NCBI GenBank assembly: GCA_021821445.1
Contig: JAKACK010000007.1
Span: 1-46,237, forward strand
DNA: 46,237 nt
Direction of reading: 5' to 3'
Source: Microcaldota archaeon
GTDB lineage: Archaea; Micrarchaeota; Micrarchaeia; Micrarchaeales; Micrarchaeaceae
A model generated the notes under the pieces. It did no database searches and was not told the DNA's origin. It was given only the letters and a program-made list of their open reading frames with translations. How positions within the stretch are numbered: position 1 is the first letter of the stretch; each line of letters starts with the position of its first letter. Position numbers and translations under genes: made by a program. This document shows positions 8,098-17,527 of this stretch, piece by piece.

Positions 8098-10046
8098 AGA
8101 ACATTGGATTTTCTATAAAAAATATGGATACATCTACAGATCCATTTGAAAATTTTTATTTATATTCCGCAGGTTTATGGATTAAAAAGCACCCTCTTCC
8201 AAAAACCAGAGCGAGACTAACCTCTTTTGATGAATTATCAGAAGTCAATTTGTATACCTTAAAAGGTATAATAGAATCTTGTAAAACAGGCAAATATAAA
8301 GGGATTAATGCAAAATTAATAAATGATTTTTATACATCATTCATGGATACACATACAATAGAAAAAAGAAAATTTGATTCAATAAAAGAGTTATTTAAAA
8401 GAATTGATTCAATCAAAAATAGAAAGGGCCTTATTGAAACAATTTCATATTTAAATAGTATTGGCATATCACCTTTCGTTTCTATAAGTTCAAATATAGA
8501 TGATAAAAACAGTGAAGTGTATGCATTATATTTATCTCAAGGCGGCATAAATTTACCAGAAAAAAGTTATTATTTAAGTGAAAAATTTTCTAAATTGCGT
8601 GAATTATATATAAAGCACATTCAAGAGATGTTTAAACTTTATGGAATGGAAAGTAAAGAAGCATTAAAAATTGCTAATATTATAATGAAAATTGAGACCT
8701 ATATAGCAAAATCAAGTAGAGATAGTGCTGATTTAAGAGACGAAATTAAAAATTACCATAAGTACTCAGTTGGAAAGTTAAATAAGGATTATCCTAATTT
8801 TATGTTTGATACTTTGTTTAAAGAATTGGGTATAAAAAAATTAGATTATGCTATAGTAGGACAACCAGAATTTTTAAGCAAAATTGATAGTTTGATATCA
8901 ACAGAAAAAATTGATAATCTTAAATTATATATGAAATGGTGCAGTTTAACATATCTGGGAGGACTTCTTCATAAAGCTGTGTACGATGAACATTTTAATT
9001 TTTATGGTAAAGCTTTAATGGGTCAAATGTCTCCTCAACCAAGGTGGAAGAGAGCCATTAGATTTATAGATGGAACTATAGATGAAGCTCTTGGAAGTTT
9101 TTACATCAAAGAAAATTTTACTGAATATGATATGAAAAGAGCAAAGGTACTTATAGAAGATATCAAAAGATCTTTTAGGAATAGGCTTTCTAATATAGAT
9201 TGGATGGAGGAAAAAACTAAAAAAATGGCATTAGAAAAATTTGATTCTATAAACACCAAAATAGGTCATCCTAGAAAATTTAGGGATTATTCAAAAATAA
9301 AATCTTCTCCTAACGATTTAATTGGAAATTTATTTAAAGCAAATAAATTTGAATTTGACAGAGATATGTCAAGAATCGGAAAGAAGACGGATAAAAATGA
9401 ATGGGTTATGAGTGCTTATGAGGTAAATGCCTATTATGACCCATCATTGAATGAAATCGTTATACCTGCCGGTATATTACAGCCACCATTTTTTGATTCA
9501 AAAAAGGATGATGCTATAAATTATGGTGCTATAGGTGGTGTAATTGGACATGAATTGACTCATGGTTACGATGACCAAGGAAGCAAGTATGATAAGTATG
9601 GAAATCTAAATGATTGGTGGACTAAAAAGGATAGAGCTAATTTTAAATCCAAAGCAAAAAATATTGTCAAGCTATACGGTTCTTTGAGCATAATTGATGG
9701 AATAAATGTAAACGGAGAATTGACTTTAGGAGAGAATATTGCTGATTTGGGAGGTATACATATAGCTTATGATGCATTAATGAAAAGAGTATCAGAAACA
9801 GGAAAAAACAAATTAATAGATGGTTTTACACAAGAACAGCGTTTTTACATTTCATGGTCTCAATTATGGAAGTGTAATATAAGCGAACAAGCGGAGAAAA
9901 TGCTAGCAATGGTAGATCCGCATTCACCTGCAATGTATAGAGCTAAAGTACCTGTAGAAACTCATGAAGAGTTTGCGAAAACTTTCAAGTCAAAAAGTAA
10001 ATTAAAACAGCCAAAAGATAAATATAAAAGAGTTAATCTGTGGTAA
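8094..10046 (+). CDS. M13-family zinc metallopeptidase (neprilysin/PepO-like)
   Basis: A 650-residue protein spanning a full M13 peptidase. The N-terminal motif DPFENFYLYSAGLWIKKHPLP is the M13 start signature. The active site is VIGHELTHGYDDQGSKYDKYGNLNDWW: HExxH at about residues 486-490, with the downstream zinc ligand Glu and catalytic Asp in LGENIADLGGI near 547. The substrate-binding NAYYDPSLNEIVIPAGILQPPFF motif and the C-terminal H-x-P-x-x-R region (DPHSPAMYRAKVPV) are also present. These enzymes cut oligopeptides. It has no transmembrane anchor or signal peptide, unlike mammalian neprilysin, so it probably works inside the cell, like bacterial PepO. M13 enzymes are mainly bacterial and eukaryotic, so horizontal acquisition is plausible. 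Confidence 0.95.
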   Translation: MKNIGFSIKNMDTSTDPFENFYLYSAGLWIKKHPLPKTRARLTSFDELSEVNLYTLKGIIESCKTGKYKGINAKLINDFYTSFMDTHTIEKRKFDSIKELFKRIDSIKNRKGLIETISYLNSIGISPFVSISSNIDDKNSEVYALYLSQGGINLPEKSYYLSEKFSKLRELYIKHIQEMFKLYGMESKEALKIANIIMKIETYIAKSSRDSADLRDEIKNYHKYSVGKLNKDYPNFMFDTLFKELGIKKLDYAIVGQPEFLSKIDSLISTEKIDNLKLYMKWCSLTYLGGLLHKAVYDEHFNFYGKALMGQMSPQPRWKRAIRFIDGTIDEALGSFYIKENFTEYDMKRAKVLIEDIKRSFRNRLSNIDWMEEKTKKMALEKFDSINTKIGHPRKFRDYSKIKSSPNDLIGNLFKANKFEFDRDMSRIGKKTDKNEWVMSAYEVNAYYDPSLNEIVIPAGILQPPFFDSKKDDAINYGAIGGVIGHELTHGYDDQGSKYDKYGNLNDWWTKKDRANFKSKAKNIVKLYGSLSIIDGINVNGELTLGENIADLGGIHIAYDALMKRVSETGKNKLIDGFTQEQRFYISWSQLWKCNISEQAEKMLAMVDPHSPAMYRAKVPVETHEEFAKTFKSKSKLKQPKDKYKRVNLW

Positions 10047-10068
10047 TTTATCCTTTTTTATAAAACCT

Positions 10069-10344
10069 CTATTTTTTACTTATATACACAATTGCAATTA
10101 TGCCTCCTAAGAAAGGTAAAAATATACAGCACATCGTAAAAAATATATAAGCGAAAAGACTTGATTTATTTGCTTTATTCATCATAGATAAAGATATCAA
10201 GAACATTATTATACCAACGAAAATACCCAAATATAGAATTCCAAATTCAAAAAATGGCAAATATAATATATAGTATCCGATAACACTACTGATTAGAAGT
10301 ATCAAGATAAGTGTAAATAATTTAACTATGCTCCTAGCATTCAT
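10069..10344 (-). CDS. Small membrane protein (three TM segments)
   Basis: About 91 residues with three hydrophobic segments (approximate residues 8-30, 33-55 and 68-90) and short Lys-containing links. The ending FLPFLGGIIAIVYISKK resembles the last helix of small PLDc_N-type membrane modules, but the match is too short to assign. I prefer the ATG at 10344; an in-frame TTG at 10353 is possible. It lies downstream of the AhpD-like gene on the same strand (gap about 50 bp). Confidence 0.6.
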   Translation of the reverse strand: MNARSIVKLFTLILILLISSVIGYYILYLPFFEFGILYLGIFVGIIMFLISLSMMNKANKSSLFAYIFFTMCCIFLPFLGGIIAIVYISKK

Positions 10345-10397
10345 AAAATTCAAAATGAATTAAATCTTAAAATATAAAAAGATAAAGTTATAATCCA

Positions 10398-10742
10398 TTA
10401 TTCATTATCTGGATTGAAAGCGTCTATTGCGTCTAATACTATATTCAAATACATAAGAGACGGAGCTCCACCCATCATAACTGCAATACCAGCCGTTTCC
10501 ATAATCTCGTCTTTTGTAGCCCCACTTTTAAATGCATTATTAACATGATATGTTATACACCATTCGCATTTTACTGCTATAGCGATTGATAAAGCCATAA
10601 GTTCTTTATATTTGGAAGGTATTTTTCCATCTTGCATCGATAAAGAATTCAATTTCATAAAAGCGGCTTGCTGTTCTGGTTCTGATACTCCAAATTCTTT
10701 TACAGCCCTATTAACTTCATTCAACTTCTCTTTTGCATCCAT
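10398..10742 (-). CDS. AhpD-like carboxymuconolactone decarboxylase-family protein
   Basis: A 114-residue protein of the CMD/AhpD fold. It has the redox-active CxxC with a following His (CEWCITYHV, Cys59, Cys62, His66) in the family context ALSIAIAVKCEWC...AFKSGATKDEIMET. AhpD-type proteins reduce peroxiredoxins or act as alkylhydroperoxidases, so an oxidative-stress role is likely. The 1-Cys peroxiredoxin at 20.9-21.7 kb could be a partner, although they are not adjacent. It is downstream of the large MFS gene on the same strand, about 100 bp away. Confidence 0.88.
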   Translation of the reverse strand: MDAKEKLNEVNRAVKEFGVSEPEQQAAFMKLNSLSMQDGKIPSKYKELMALSIAIAVKCEWCITYHVNNAFKSGATKDEIMETAGIAVMMGGAPSLMYLNIVLDAIDAFNPDNE

Positions 10743-10845
10743 ACAATCACATAATATAATAGTGACAAAATAAATATAAGATTATATATGAAGTTAACCT
10801 AAATAATAATAAAAGTTTTTTAATACGTATCAATAAAAAATTAAA

Positions 10846-12363
10846 TTAACTCTTCTTGTTAGACTTCATCAACAATGTTAATATTATACCCATTATTGAA
10901 AATGCAATTCCTGTATAATAGATGTAATTAAACGCAGTTGCTGATGGGAAGTGCATTGTTATGGTTGGAGCTACTTTAACTGAAATAAAGTAAGTGGTCT
11001 CAAGTACACCACCCACCGCAGGCGCTATAGCCATACCAATGCTTCTGAACACAGTGTTCATTCCTGTCGCTTCTCCTGCGTTCTCTCTCGGTATTGAATT
11101 TAATAGCTTGTTTATTACACCTACAAGCATAAATGACATACCAGAACCTAAAACCGCAGATCCTATTATTATATCAGTTACGGTATAACGATAATTGAGA
11201 AGCAATATAAATGCAACTAATGTTATTCCCAAGCCTATGAGTATTGATGCCTCAGCACTTTTTCTTTTTATAACTGTTGCCGCTATAGGTGCGAATACAA
11301 TATTCAATAATGCAGATGGCAATAATATTATACCAGATTCAAGTATAGTTTTGCCAAATCCTGAAGGTGATGGATCCTGCAAAAGTGTAGGCACTGTGAA
11401 GAATAAAAAGTACATGGAGGCCATTGCAAATAATCCAACCACATTGCTCAATAACACATTCCTTATTTTAAGAAGCTTCATATTTATGAATGGATCAATA
11501 AAGTGTATTTCATACCTTACAAAATATGCAAGCGAAATAAAGGATATTGCCAAGGTTAATAGCATATACAATTTTGTATAACCTATTATACCACCTTCTG
11601 ATATATACAATACAAGAGTGAAAAGACCAATACCTAAAGATGATGCACCAATATAGTCAACTTTACCCTTTTGTTTAAGCGCTAAGTTTTTAGGATAAAC
11701 TTTGTCCTTTAAGAACAAATAAGCTAATATGACAAGTGCAAATGCTACAGGGATTGCAGAGTGATATGACCATTGCCATCCATAAGATTGGGTTATCCAA
11801 GCACCAAGTACAAGTCCGAATCCTGCACCTATGGAGAATGTAGCACTCATTATACCCTGAGCCAAAGGTAGCTTATCTTTATCAACAAAATCATTTATAA
11901 CAGCAAAAGCTATTGGGAACATACCCATACCTACACCTTGTATGGCTCTTATTATGATAAGTTCATCAAGCGTTCTTGCAAACCCTCCCATTGATACAGC
12001 TATAGCATAAACAAATGCCAGGATTAAGAACACTTTCCTTTTTCCATAATCATCTGCAATTTTTCCAAACAGTGCAGCTGATATAGTACCGCTTATTATG
12101 TAAGCTATTAATATCCAAGATACAGAATCATAAGATGAACTAAAGAATTTTACAAATATTGGAATTGCAGGTACTATCATTGTTTCTACATAACTTATAA
12201 GTGTACCTGCAAACGCCATAATTGCAATTATTATGTAAACATCTTTTTTACTTAAAGATTTTACCTCATTTTTATCTTTAATTAATCTATCCTCCGTAGC
12301 TTTCTTTTTTTTATCGCTATCTAAGAATCCTAAGTCTTTTCTTATATCTTTTAAAATAGACAT
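10846..12363 (-). CDS. MFS multidrug efflux transporter, 14-TM (DHA2/EmrB-like)
   Basis: A 505-residue major facilitator protein. A 45-residue charged cytoplasmic N-terminus precedes about 14 hydrophobic segments. Motif A is present between TM2 and TM3 (GKIADDYGKRKVFL), and the TM4-TM5 region (RAIQGVGMGMFPIAFAVIND, then SATFSIGAGFGLVLGAWI) is typical of drug:H+ antiporters. Such pumps export hydrophobic or toxic compounds using the proton gradient, which is large in acidophiles. Start chosen at the ATG with GGTG eight bases upstream. A TATA-like box lies about 50 bp upstream. The substrate is unknown. Confidence 0.93.
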   Translation of the reverse strand: MSILKDIRKDLGFLDSDKKKKATEDRLIKDKNEVKSLSKKDVYIIIAIMAFAGTLISYVETMIVPAIPIFVKFFSSSYDSVSWILIAYIISGTISAALFGKIADDYGKRKVFLILAFVYAIAVSMGGFARTLDELIIIRAIQGVGMGMFPIAFAVINDFVDKDKLPLAQGIMSATFSIGAGFGLVLGAWITQSYGWQWSYHSAIPVAFALVILAYLFLKDKVYPKNLALKQKGKVDYIGASSLGIGLFTLVLYISEGGIIGYTKLYMLLTLAISFISLAYFVRYEIHFIDPFINMKLLKIRNVLLSNVVGLFAMASMYFLFFTVPTLLQDPSPSGFGKTILESGIILLPSALLNIVFAPIAATVIKRKSAEASILIGLGITLVAFILLLNYRYTVTDIIIGSAVLGSGMSFMLVGVINKLLNSIPRENAGEATGMNTVFRSIGMAIAPAVGGVLETTYFISVKVAPTITMHFPSATAFNYIYYTGIAFSIMGIILTLLMKSNKKS

Positions 12364-12409
12364 TAGTACACCAAATAGAATTTAGTTTAAATATAAACTA
12401 TTAAGGATT

Positions 12410-12420
12410 AAATATATAAA
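12410..12420 (-). promoter_or_regulatory. TATA-like box for the MFS gene
   Basis: On the minus strand this reads TTTATATATTT, about 50 bp before the ATG at 12363. Archaeal transcription starts about 25 bp after the TATA centre, giving a leader of about 27 nt that retains the GGTG Shine-Dalgarno. Confidence 0.4.
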
Positions 12421-12488
12421 CATAACTATTTTATGCGTATATATAAGTATAAATTTAAACTTACTAAGGCAAATATAAAATTAAACTC

Positions 12489-13703
12489 CTAACTATCCTC
12501 TTTTATATCCAAATTTATTTTATAATAATTTAAAAATAAGTATGATATTTTTCCTTTTATCTGCTCTATATTTGCATTTATTTCATGTATACTTTTATTC
12601 TTCTCGTCAATTTTTTTATTTAATGATTCTATATCCTCCTTTATATTATCGGTTTTATTCAAATCGCTTTTTGTATCTAAAATTAATTCATTAATCTCAT
12701 TTCTCTCTATATTAAATCTTTCTAATTCATTTATTTTTTGATATAAATCAAAATCTATTAAATCATTAATCTGATCAATTACCAAGTCCCTATTTTTAAC
12801 ATCGATTTTCCCCGTCTCAATATTTGATTTTAATTCATAAAGTTTCTTTTTAAATTCATTATAAGCAGTTTCATCCTTTATCCTATCAAAAGGATCATTT
12901 AAGAAATCTGATATCTGTGATTTTCCATTCTCTATATGGTCATGTTTTCTTGCTACCCTTTTAAGAGGCTCAATTTTATAAGTTATGGAATTTTTAATCT
13001 CCAAAATATTTTTTTCAATTTCATCTAATTTATCCTTATTTATATTAAATTTCTTATCAAGATTACTTTTTACATCTTCCGAAACGATAGTTTTGTTATT
13101 ATTAATCTGTGATTTTATTTCGGATATTTCATCAAACAAGGTTTTTCTTTTATAAAATAGATTAGATAAACTATCCGCATAATTATTTATATCCTCAAAT
13201 CTGTCATACTCATTAGATTTAGACCCTAATATATTGCTAAGATCATTAATTCTGCCTTCTAAGTCACCATAATATTTTTTAAATGAATCCATAAATTTAG
13301 AATATCCCATTATAACTGGTTTAAATCTAGCATTTGACTTTAAAATTTTTTCAAGTAAATCTTTATAAAAATCTCTTTTGAATAGTAATAATCTATATCT
13401 ATTATTATCATCAAAATCCAGATTCACATTTAGAACATCCATTAGATGTTTACAATACGAATCCTTTTGGGATTTTACAAAACTAGGGCTATAATTCATT
13501 AAATATTCCATATCAGGATCTGAATCAATTTCTAAAAATTTATTTACCAATTCTTTAAATTCTTCTAATGATTCCTTTATAATTAAATCAGTGTGTTCAC
13601 CTTTTTCTAAAATACCTTTAACTTTAGTTTGGAATAAAGTAAGGTTATATTCCTTTATTTCAGTCAAATTCATATTCTTATACTCAGGTTTTCCAAAAAA
13701 CAT
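12489..13703 (-). CDS. Coiled-coil protein, unrecognised
   Basis: About 404 residues, almost entirely charged helix. Residues 165-400 show long coiled-coil character (repeated E/K/N/L/I heptads such as SNLDKKFNINKDKLDEIEKNILEIKNSITYKIEPL and LNKTDNIKEDIESLNKKIDEKNKSIHEINANIEQIKG). There is no Walker A/B, so it is not a complete SMC or Rad50 protein. A structural or scaffold role is inferred only from shape. I prefer ATG 13703 over the GTG at 13709. It is divergent from the small membrane protein to its right. Confidence 0.65.
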   Translation of the reverse strand: MFFGKPEYKNMNLTEIKEYNLTLFQTKVKGILEKGEHTDLIIKESLEEFKELVNKFLEIDSDPDMEYLMNYSPSFVKSQKDSYCKHLMDVLNVNLDFDDNNRYRLLLFKRDFYKDLLEKILKSNARFKPVIMGYSKFMDSFKKYYGDLEGRINDLSNILGSKSNEYDRFEDINNYADSLSNLFYKRKTLFDEISEIKSQINNNKTIVSEDVKSNLDKKFNINKDKLDEIEKNILEIKNSITYKIEPLKRVARKHDHIENGKSQISDFLNDPFDRIKDETAYNEFKKKLYELKSNIETGKIDVKNRDLVIDQINDLIDFDLYQKINELERFNIERNEINELILDTKSDLNKTDNIKEDIESLNKKIDEKNKSIHEINANIEQIKGKISYLFLNYYKINLDIKEDS

Positions 13704-13817
13704 TTTCACACTTATAAATTATAAATATCGTTGAACATATATAAAGTTTAGGTATTTACAAAAAAATTTAATATACTATATTTAAATATTTTCTTTTATA
13801 TATATAATGGGATTGAT

Positions 13818-14255
13818 ATGGTTTCAAAAAAATCTTCTCATAAAGTTATGCAGAATCGTGGAATGGATAAGGACGAAATAAAAATCCAAGTTAGTAACGT
13901 AAATGGAAGTGCATTTGCATTGCAGTTTGTAGGTAGCTTGTTCTATCTATATCTGGTTTATCTAATAGGATCAAATACAATGACTGTAAGTACGTTGTTA
14001 ACCACAGGTGATTCAACTTTTTGGCTTGGAATATTACCTGCAATAGCAGTAATATCAGGAATAGCGTTATTCTTCCATAGCTTTACATATCTATTTGGTA
14101 ACCCTATGAAAACATCAGCATTGAAATTAGCAACAGTTGCAGGATTTGCATTCTTTGCATTGACAATAGGGGTAAGCGGATATTACTTCGTAGCAGCATT
14201 GATAGGATTTATATTGACAGAAATTGCAGCTTACATGGCAAAGTCATGTAAGTAA
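13818..14255 (+). CDS. Small membrane protein (four TM segments)
   Basis: A 145-residue protein with a 30-residue polar N-terminus and four hydrophobic segments (about residues 33-52, 70-94, 103-122 and 122-140), ending in a short basic tail. The codon choice is less AT-biased than in the flanking unrecognised genes, which suggests a well expressed protein. Short AT-rich promoter-like stretches (13771-13807) precede it. No family recognised. Confidence 0.68.
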   Translation: MVSKKSSHKVMQNRGMDKDEIKIQVSNVNGSAFALQFVGSLFYLYLVYLIGSNTMTVSTLLTTGDSTFWLGILPAIAVISGIALFFHSFTYLFGNPMKTSALKLATVAGFAFFALTIGVSGYYFVAALIGFILTEIAAYMAKSCK

Positions 14256-14281
14256 TTTATTTTTAATCTTTTTTATTTTAA
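14256..14281 (+). terminator. T-rich terminator after the four-TM protein
   Basis: Two T-rich tracts follow directly after the TAA stop, as expected for factor-independent archaeal termination. Confidence 0.4.
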
Positions 14282-14323
14282 TAAAAATTAATTAAGGGTT
14301 CTGTTTTTAAATAACCTAAAATA

Positions 14324-15034
14324 TCATATATTATACCTACTTATTTCCTCTAACATTATAGACTCTTTTTCAAATGAATTATAAAGTTCATTAAATCCTA
14401 AATCTCCATCTTCCAAAGCAACCTCTAAATCCATCATACGATTTACATATTTATTAACTTTCCATAAATACAGGTCAAAGGCGTGTTTAAAAATAGCAGG
14501 ATTTGATTTAGCAGAGGCAACTTTAACGGATATTGCTAATGTTTCTGAATTTTTATTAATACTATTAACCATTTTATTCAAAAATCTCTTGTAATTATGT
14601 ATTATATTAGTTTTTTCGGTGTCATCTATATAATTTAACATATAAGACACCTTATTATCTAATTCTTTTAGGTGATCTGTAAATTTTTCATATAAATGCT
14701 CAACAGTATAATCTATAAAAAATCTTATTGATATTGGATTTTTAAGTCTATAATCTGAATCATCAGATCTTAAATTGTTTTTAGGACTAACAAAAACATT
14801 ACTACTATCTTTTCCAAATTTATTAACTTTCTCTATAAAAAATTCTTTATTTAAATCCGAATTCGGATAATGGATAAGGTCTTCCTCTATTTCTTGTATT
14901 TCGTTTTTATAAAGGTCTCTAAGTTTTGTTTCTATTTTTGTTGAATTATTTATTAAATCATAGGTTAATTTATCAAATGTATATTCAATATCATAAGATT
15001 TTGATAAGCCTAAAAATAAATTTTTAGTTGTCAT
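14324..15034 (-). CDS. Unrecognised helical protein (236 aa)
   Basis: A 236-residue soluble, helical protein. Charged helices run through residues 20-60 and 95-235 (EHLYEKFTDHLKELDNKVSYMLNYIDD, NIIHNYKRFLNKMVNSINKN and so on). No catalytic signature. The ATG at 15034 has GTGAT five bases upstream, matching the local Shine-Dalgarno style. It lies just downstream of the membrane protein gene on the same strand. Confidence 0.62.
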   Translation of the reverse strand: MTTKNLFLGLSKSYDIEYTFDKLTYDLINNSTKIETKLRDLYKNEIQEIEEDLIHYPNSDLNKEFFIEKVNKFGKDSSNVFVSPKNNLRSDDSDYRLKNPISIRFFIDYTVEHLYEKFTDHLKELDNKVSYMLNYIDDTEKTNIIHNYKRFLNKMVNSINKNSETLAISVKVASAKSNPAIFKHAFDLYLWKVNKYVNRMMDLEVALEDGDLGFNELYNSFEKESIMLEEISRYNI

Positions 15035-15064
15035 ATTATCACAAATGTTTTTGTCTAGAAAATT

Positions 15065-15601
15065 TTAAAAGGTTTGTCTATCACTTTTCTGTTTTTGTAT
15101 ACCTAATTTATGTATTTTGTACGCTTTGTAAATATTAATCCCCTCACCAATTAATAATCCAGTTGTAAAGCTCAGTACTAAAGTTATAATGGAATTAATC
15201 TCAAAATTTTGAGGATAATAAAATTCTAATATAATCCTACTTATAAAAGATACAGTCCATATTGCAGATATATAATTAGACCTTTTGTAATATATTTTTT
15301 CACCCTTATTGAAAAATTTTACATTCCCTCCTATTTTATTTCCAATTAATGTACCAAACACTAATAATATAAGAAATAATCCTAATACAAAAGAGGATTG
15401 ATCAAGGTAATATGAATAAATCGATATAACTAAATATAATATTGGATAGTATATAACTCTAGAAAGTTTAAATTTTTGACCTTTAACACTTCTTCGTAAT
15501 CTCAAAAAAAGTATTAAAGCAATAAATACTAATAGGTATATGCCTTCAGTTTCTCCATAAGATGTTCCTAATGAAAGCGTTGATAACATAATTTTTACCA
15601 T
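15065..15601 (-). CDS. Membrane protein, four to five TM segments (possibly CcdC/DUF1453-like)
   Basis: About 178 residues from the ATG at 15601. A frame with a TTG at 15694 is open further upstream, but those 31 residues look less like coding sequence. Hydrophobic segments lie at about residues 21-35, 48-66, 69-88, 108-126 and 136-155. The pattern RRSVKGQKFKLSRVIYYPILYLVIS followed by a small-residue-rich helix and YKRSNYISAIWTVSFISRIILEF resembles the CcdC/DUF1453 layout, but I cannot confirm the family. The C-terminus is basic and cytoplasmic. The gene is divergent from the surface protein at 15736. Confidence 0.58.
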   Translation of the reverse strand: MVKIMLSTLSLGTSYGETEGIYLLVFIALILFLRLRRSVKGQKFKLSRVIYYPILYLVISIYSYYLDQSSFVLGLFLILLVFGTLIGNKIGGNVKFFNKGEKIYYKRSNYISAIWTVSFISRIILEFYYPQNFEINSIITLVLSFTTGLLIGEGINIYKAYKIHKLGIQKQKSDRQTF

Positions 15602-15735
15602 TATTATTTCGATACTGCCTAATAAATAATTATCTCTATATAAAAAGTGTACTAAAACAAATTTGATTTGAAAAAATTTTAAATAAAATAGCAAAGTATT
15701 TTATTTTTAAAAATCCAAAAATATTTGTGTGATAA

Positions 15736-17526
15736 ATGCATAGCCATAATATAACATTGTTAATTATAATACTTCTATTTAGTTTTTTGACAGAATATAC
15801 AAGTGCACAATATTGGTTTCAAAGTGGAGTTACAGGTTTAAATTCGTCACATAATAATGGTGGGTCTGTTCAAATTGAAACAGTAATCCAAAAACCTCCT
15901 AAAATTGGATCATTGGGTTTTTGGATCGGAGAAAATCTTAAAAACGGTGCATTTTTACAAATTGGTTATTTAATAATAAATAAAACAGGATATTATCCAG
16001 ATGATTGTAATATAAATCAATGTTCCAGTAATATATATCTTGTAAAAGGAGATGCAGAATGGTTTTACGAATATTTTCCAGAAATTTCAAATAGCTCATT
16101 TTTAGGTAAAATTGGACCATTAGGATCTGCAGGAAGAAACGGCACTTTCAATAATTACTCATTTAATTCATCTGGAAATATTTGGAGATTTTATTTTAAT
16201 GGTGAGAATGTTGGATCCATAAATTTAAATACCTCCCAATCAGGTTCAAATCTAATAAATGCTATATCAGAATATGCAAATGCAAATAATAATAGTTATA
16301 AAATAGAACCCGTCATATTCAAAAATCTAGAGTACTATAAGAATGATTCATATAAATATGTATTAAAAGGGGAATACTATATAGGATATGGAGGAGGGAG
16401 TAAAACAAATCTCCCTAATCCATATGGCGTATCTAAAGTGAATAAGACTACAAACGAATTTGAAGCGGGATCTGGAATTCCATTAAATAATCTTGGTTTT
16501 ATAAGCTTAAATAAAGGATATACATTAAAAATTAATTCTCAGTATGGAAATTTAAATCAATCCACTAGTTATAAAGCATATTCAATTGTAAATATATCAT
16601 CTCCAAATTATTACTATATAAATTCTACAACTAGAGAACTTTTTGTTGGATGGAAAGGGTTAGGTAATGGATCATATTCAGGGAATTCTACAAATGCATC
16701 TGTGCAAATTAATTCAAATATAACCGAAATTGCAGAATGGCATAGGCAATATTACATTAATGCAACTACTAATGATTTAGGAATATCCGGTGGTGGGTGG
16801 TATAATGCATCATCAAAGGACAACCTATCTGTATACTCAGATATTATAAAAATAAATAATAGCTCCAGATTCGTTCTTAAAGATTGGTCAATAAATGGCA
16901 ATATTATAAATTATTCATACCCTAGCTTAACTTTATTTGTCAATAAAAGTTATAATATAGAAGCAATATACGCAAAAGAACTAAAAGTGAATTTTAATTT
17001 ACTCAATATATATAACAAAAGTATAAATTTTAGCTCTATAATGATAAACGGAGAGTATTATAATAATAGTATTTTCCTTTATAAAAACAGTACTTATAAA
17101 ATAGAAAGCGTGGTTTATGATAAAAATACAATACCAATAAACAAAACATTTTATATTCAGAATACATCGTATTACATAAAAGTACCTGTATACAATTCAG
17201 TAATATATACCAAAGGAAATATATTTAATGAACCTATGAATGTATCAATTAGAGTACTATTTAAAAATAATACTACTATTAATTATTATACAGGTAAATT
17301 AGGAAAAATCACGATAAAAAATATATATGGACCATATAAATTTAGCACAAAATCCCAACTTGGACTCTCATTCGATTATTCAGTATCAAAGGGGGATAAT
17401 AAAACTCTGTATTTTTTGAGTTATTTAATAATAGGATTATTTATAGCAGTCTTATTAATTATCCTAATTTTATCCATATTTTTATTCAAACATAAAAAAG
17501 TACAAAAACAAAAAAGATCTAACTAA
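15736..17526 (+). CDS. Secreted, membrane-anchored surface glycoprotein
   Basis: A 596-residue extracellular protein. The first 24 residues form a signal peptide (hydrophobic LLIIILLFSFLTEYTSA, likely cut before Gln25). The ectodomain is rich in Asn, Ser, Tyr and Gly, with dozens of N-x-S/T sequons. A single C-terminal TM helix (about 560-583) is followed by a basic tail (KHKKVQKQKRS). The segment around 335-410 (YYINATTNDLGISGGGWYNASSK...SRFVLKDWSINGNI...) matches the small beta modules common in surface and thermopsin-like proteins of thermoacidophilic archaea. Residues 26-210 look like a lectin or beta-sandwich domain with one Cys pair. Probable role: cell-surface coat or adhesion. No protease motif is evident. 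GTGTGAT precedes the ATG. Confidence 0.82.
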   Translation: MHSHNITLLIIILLFSFLTEYTSAQYWFQSGVTGLNSSHNNGGSVQIETVIQKPPKIGSLGFWIGENLKNGAFLQIGYLIINKTGYYPDDCNINQCSSNIYLVKGDAEWFYEYFPEISNSSFLGKIGPLGSAGRNGTFNNYSFNSSGNIWRFYFNGENVGSINLNTSQSGSNLINAISEYANANNNSYKIEPVIFKNLEYYKNDSYKYVLKGEYYIGYGGGSKTNLPNPYGVSKVNKTTNEFEAGSGIPLNNLGFISLNKGYTLKINSQYGNLNQSTSYKAYSIVNISSPNYYYINSTTRELFVGWKGLGNGSYSGNSTNASVQINSNITEIAEWHRQYYINATTNDLGISGGGWYNASSKDNLSVYSDIIKINNSSRFVLKDWSINGNIINYSYPSLTLFVNKSYNIEAIYAKELKVNFNLLNIYNKSINFSSIMINGEYYNNSIFLYKNSTYKIESVVYDKNTIPINKTFYIQNTSYYIKVPVYNSVIYTKGNIFNEPMNVSIRVLFKNNTTINYYTGKLGKITIKNIYGPYKFSTKSQLGLSFDYSVSKGDNKTLYFLSYLIIGLFIAVLLIILILSIFLFKHKKVQKQKRSN

Positions 17527-17527
17527 T

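Noticed and set aside
12489-13703. SMC/Rad50-type ATPase
   Set aside because: Long coiled coil but no Walker A, Walker B or signature motif anywhere in the protein.
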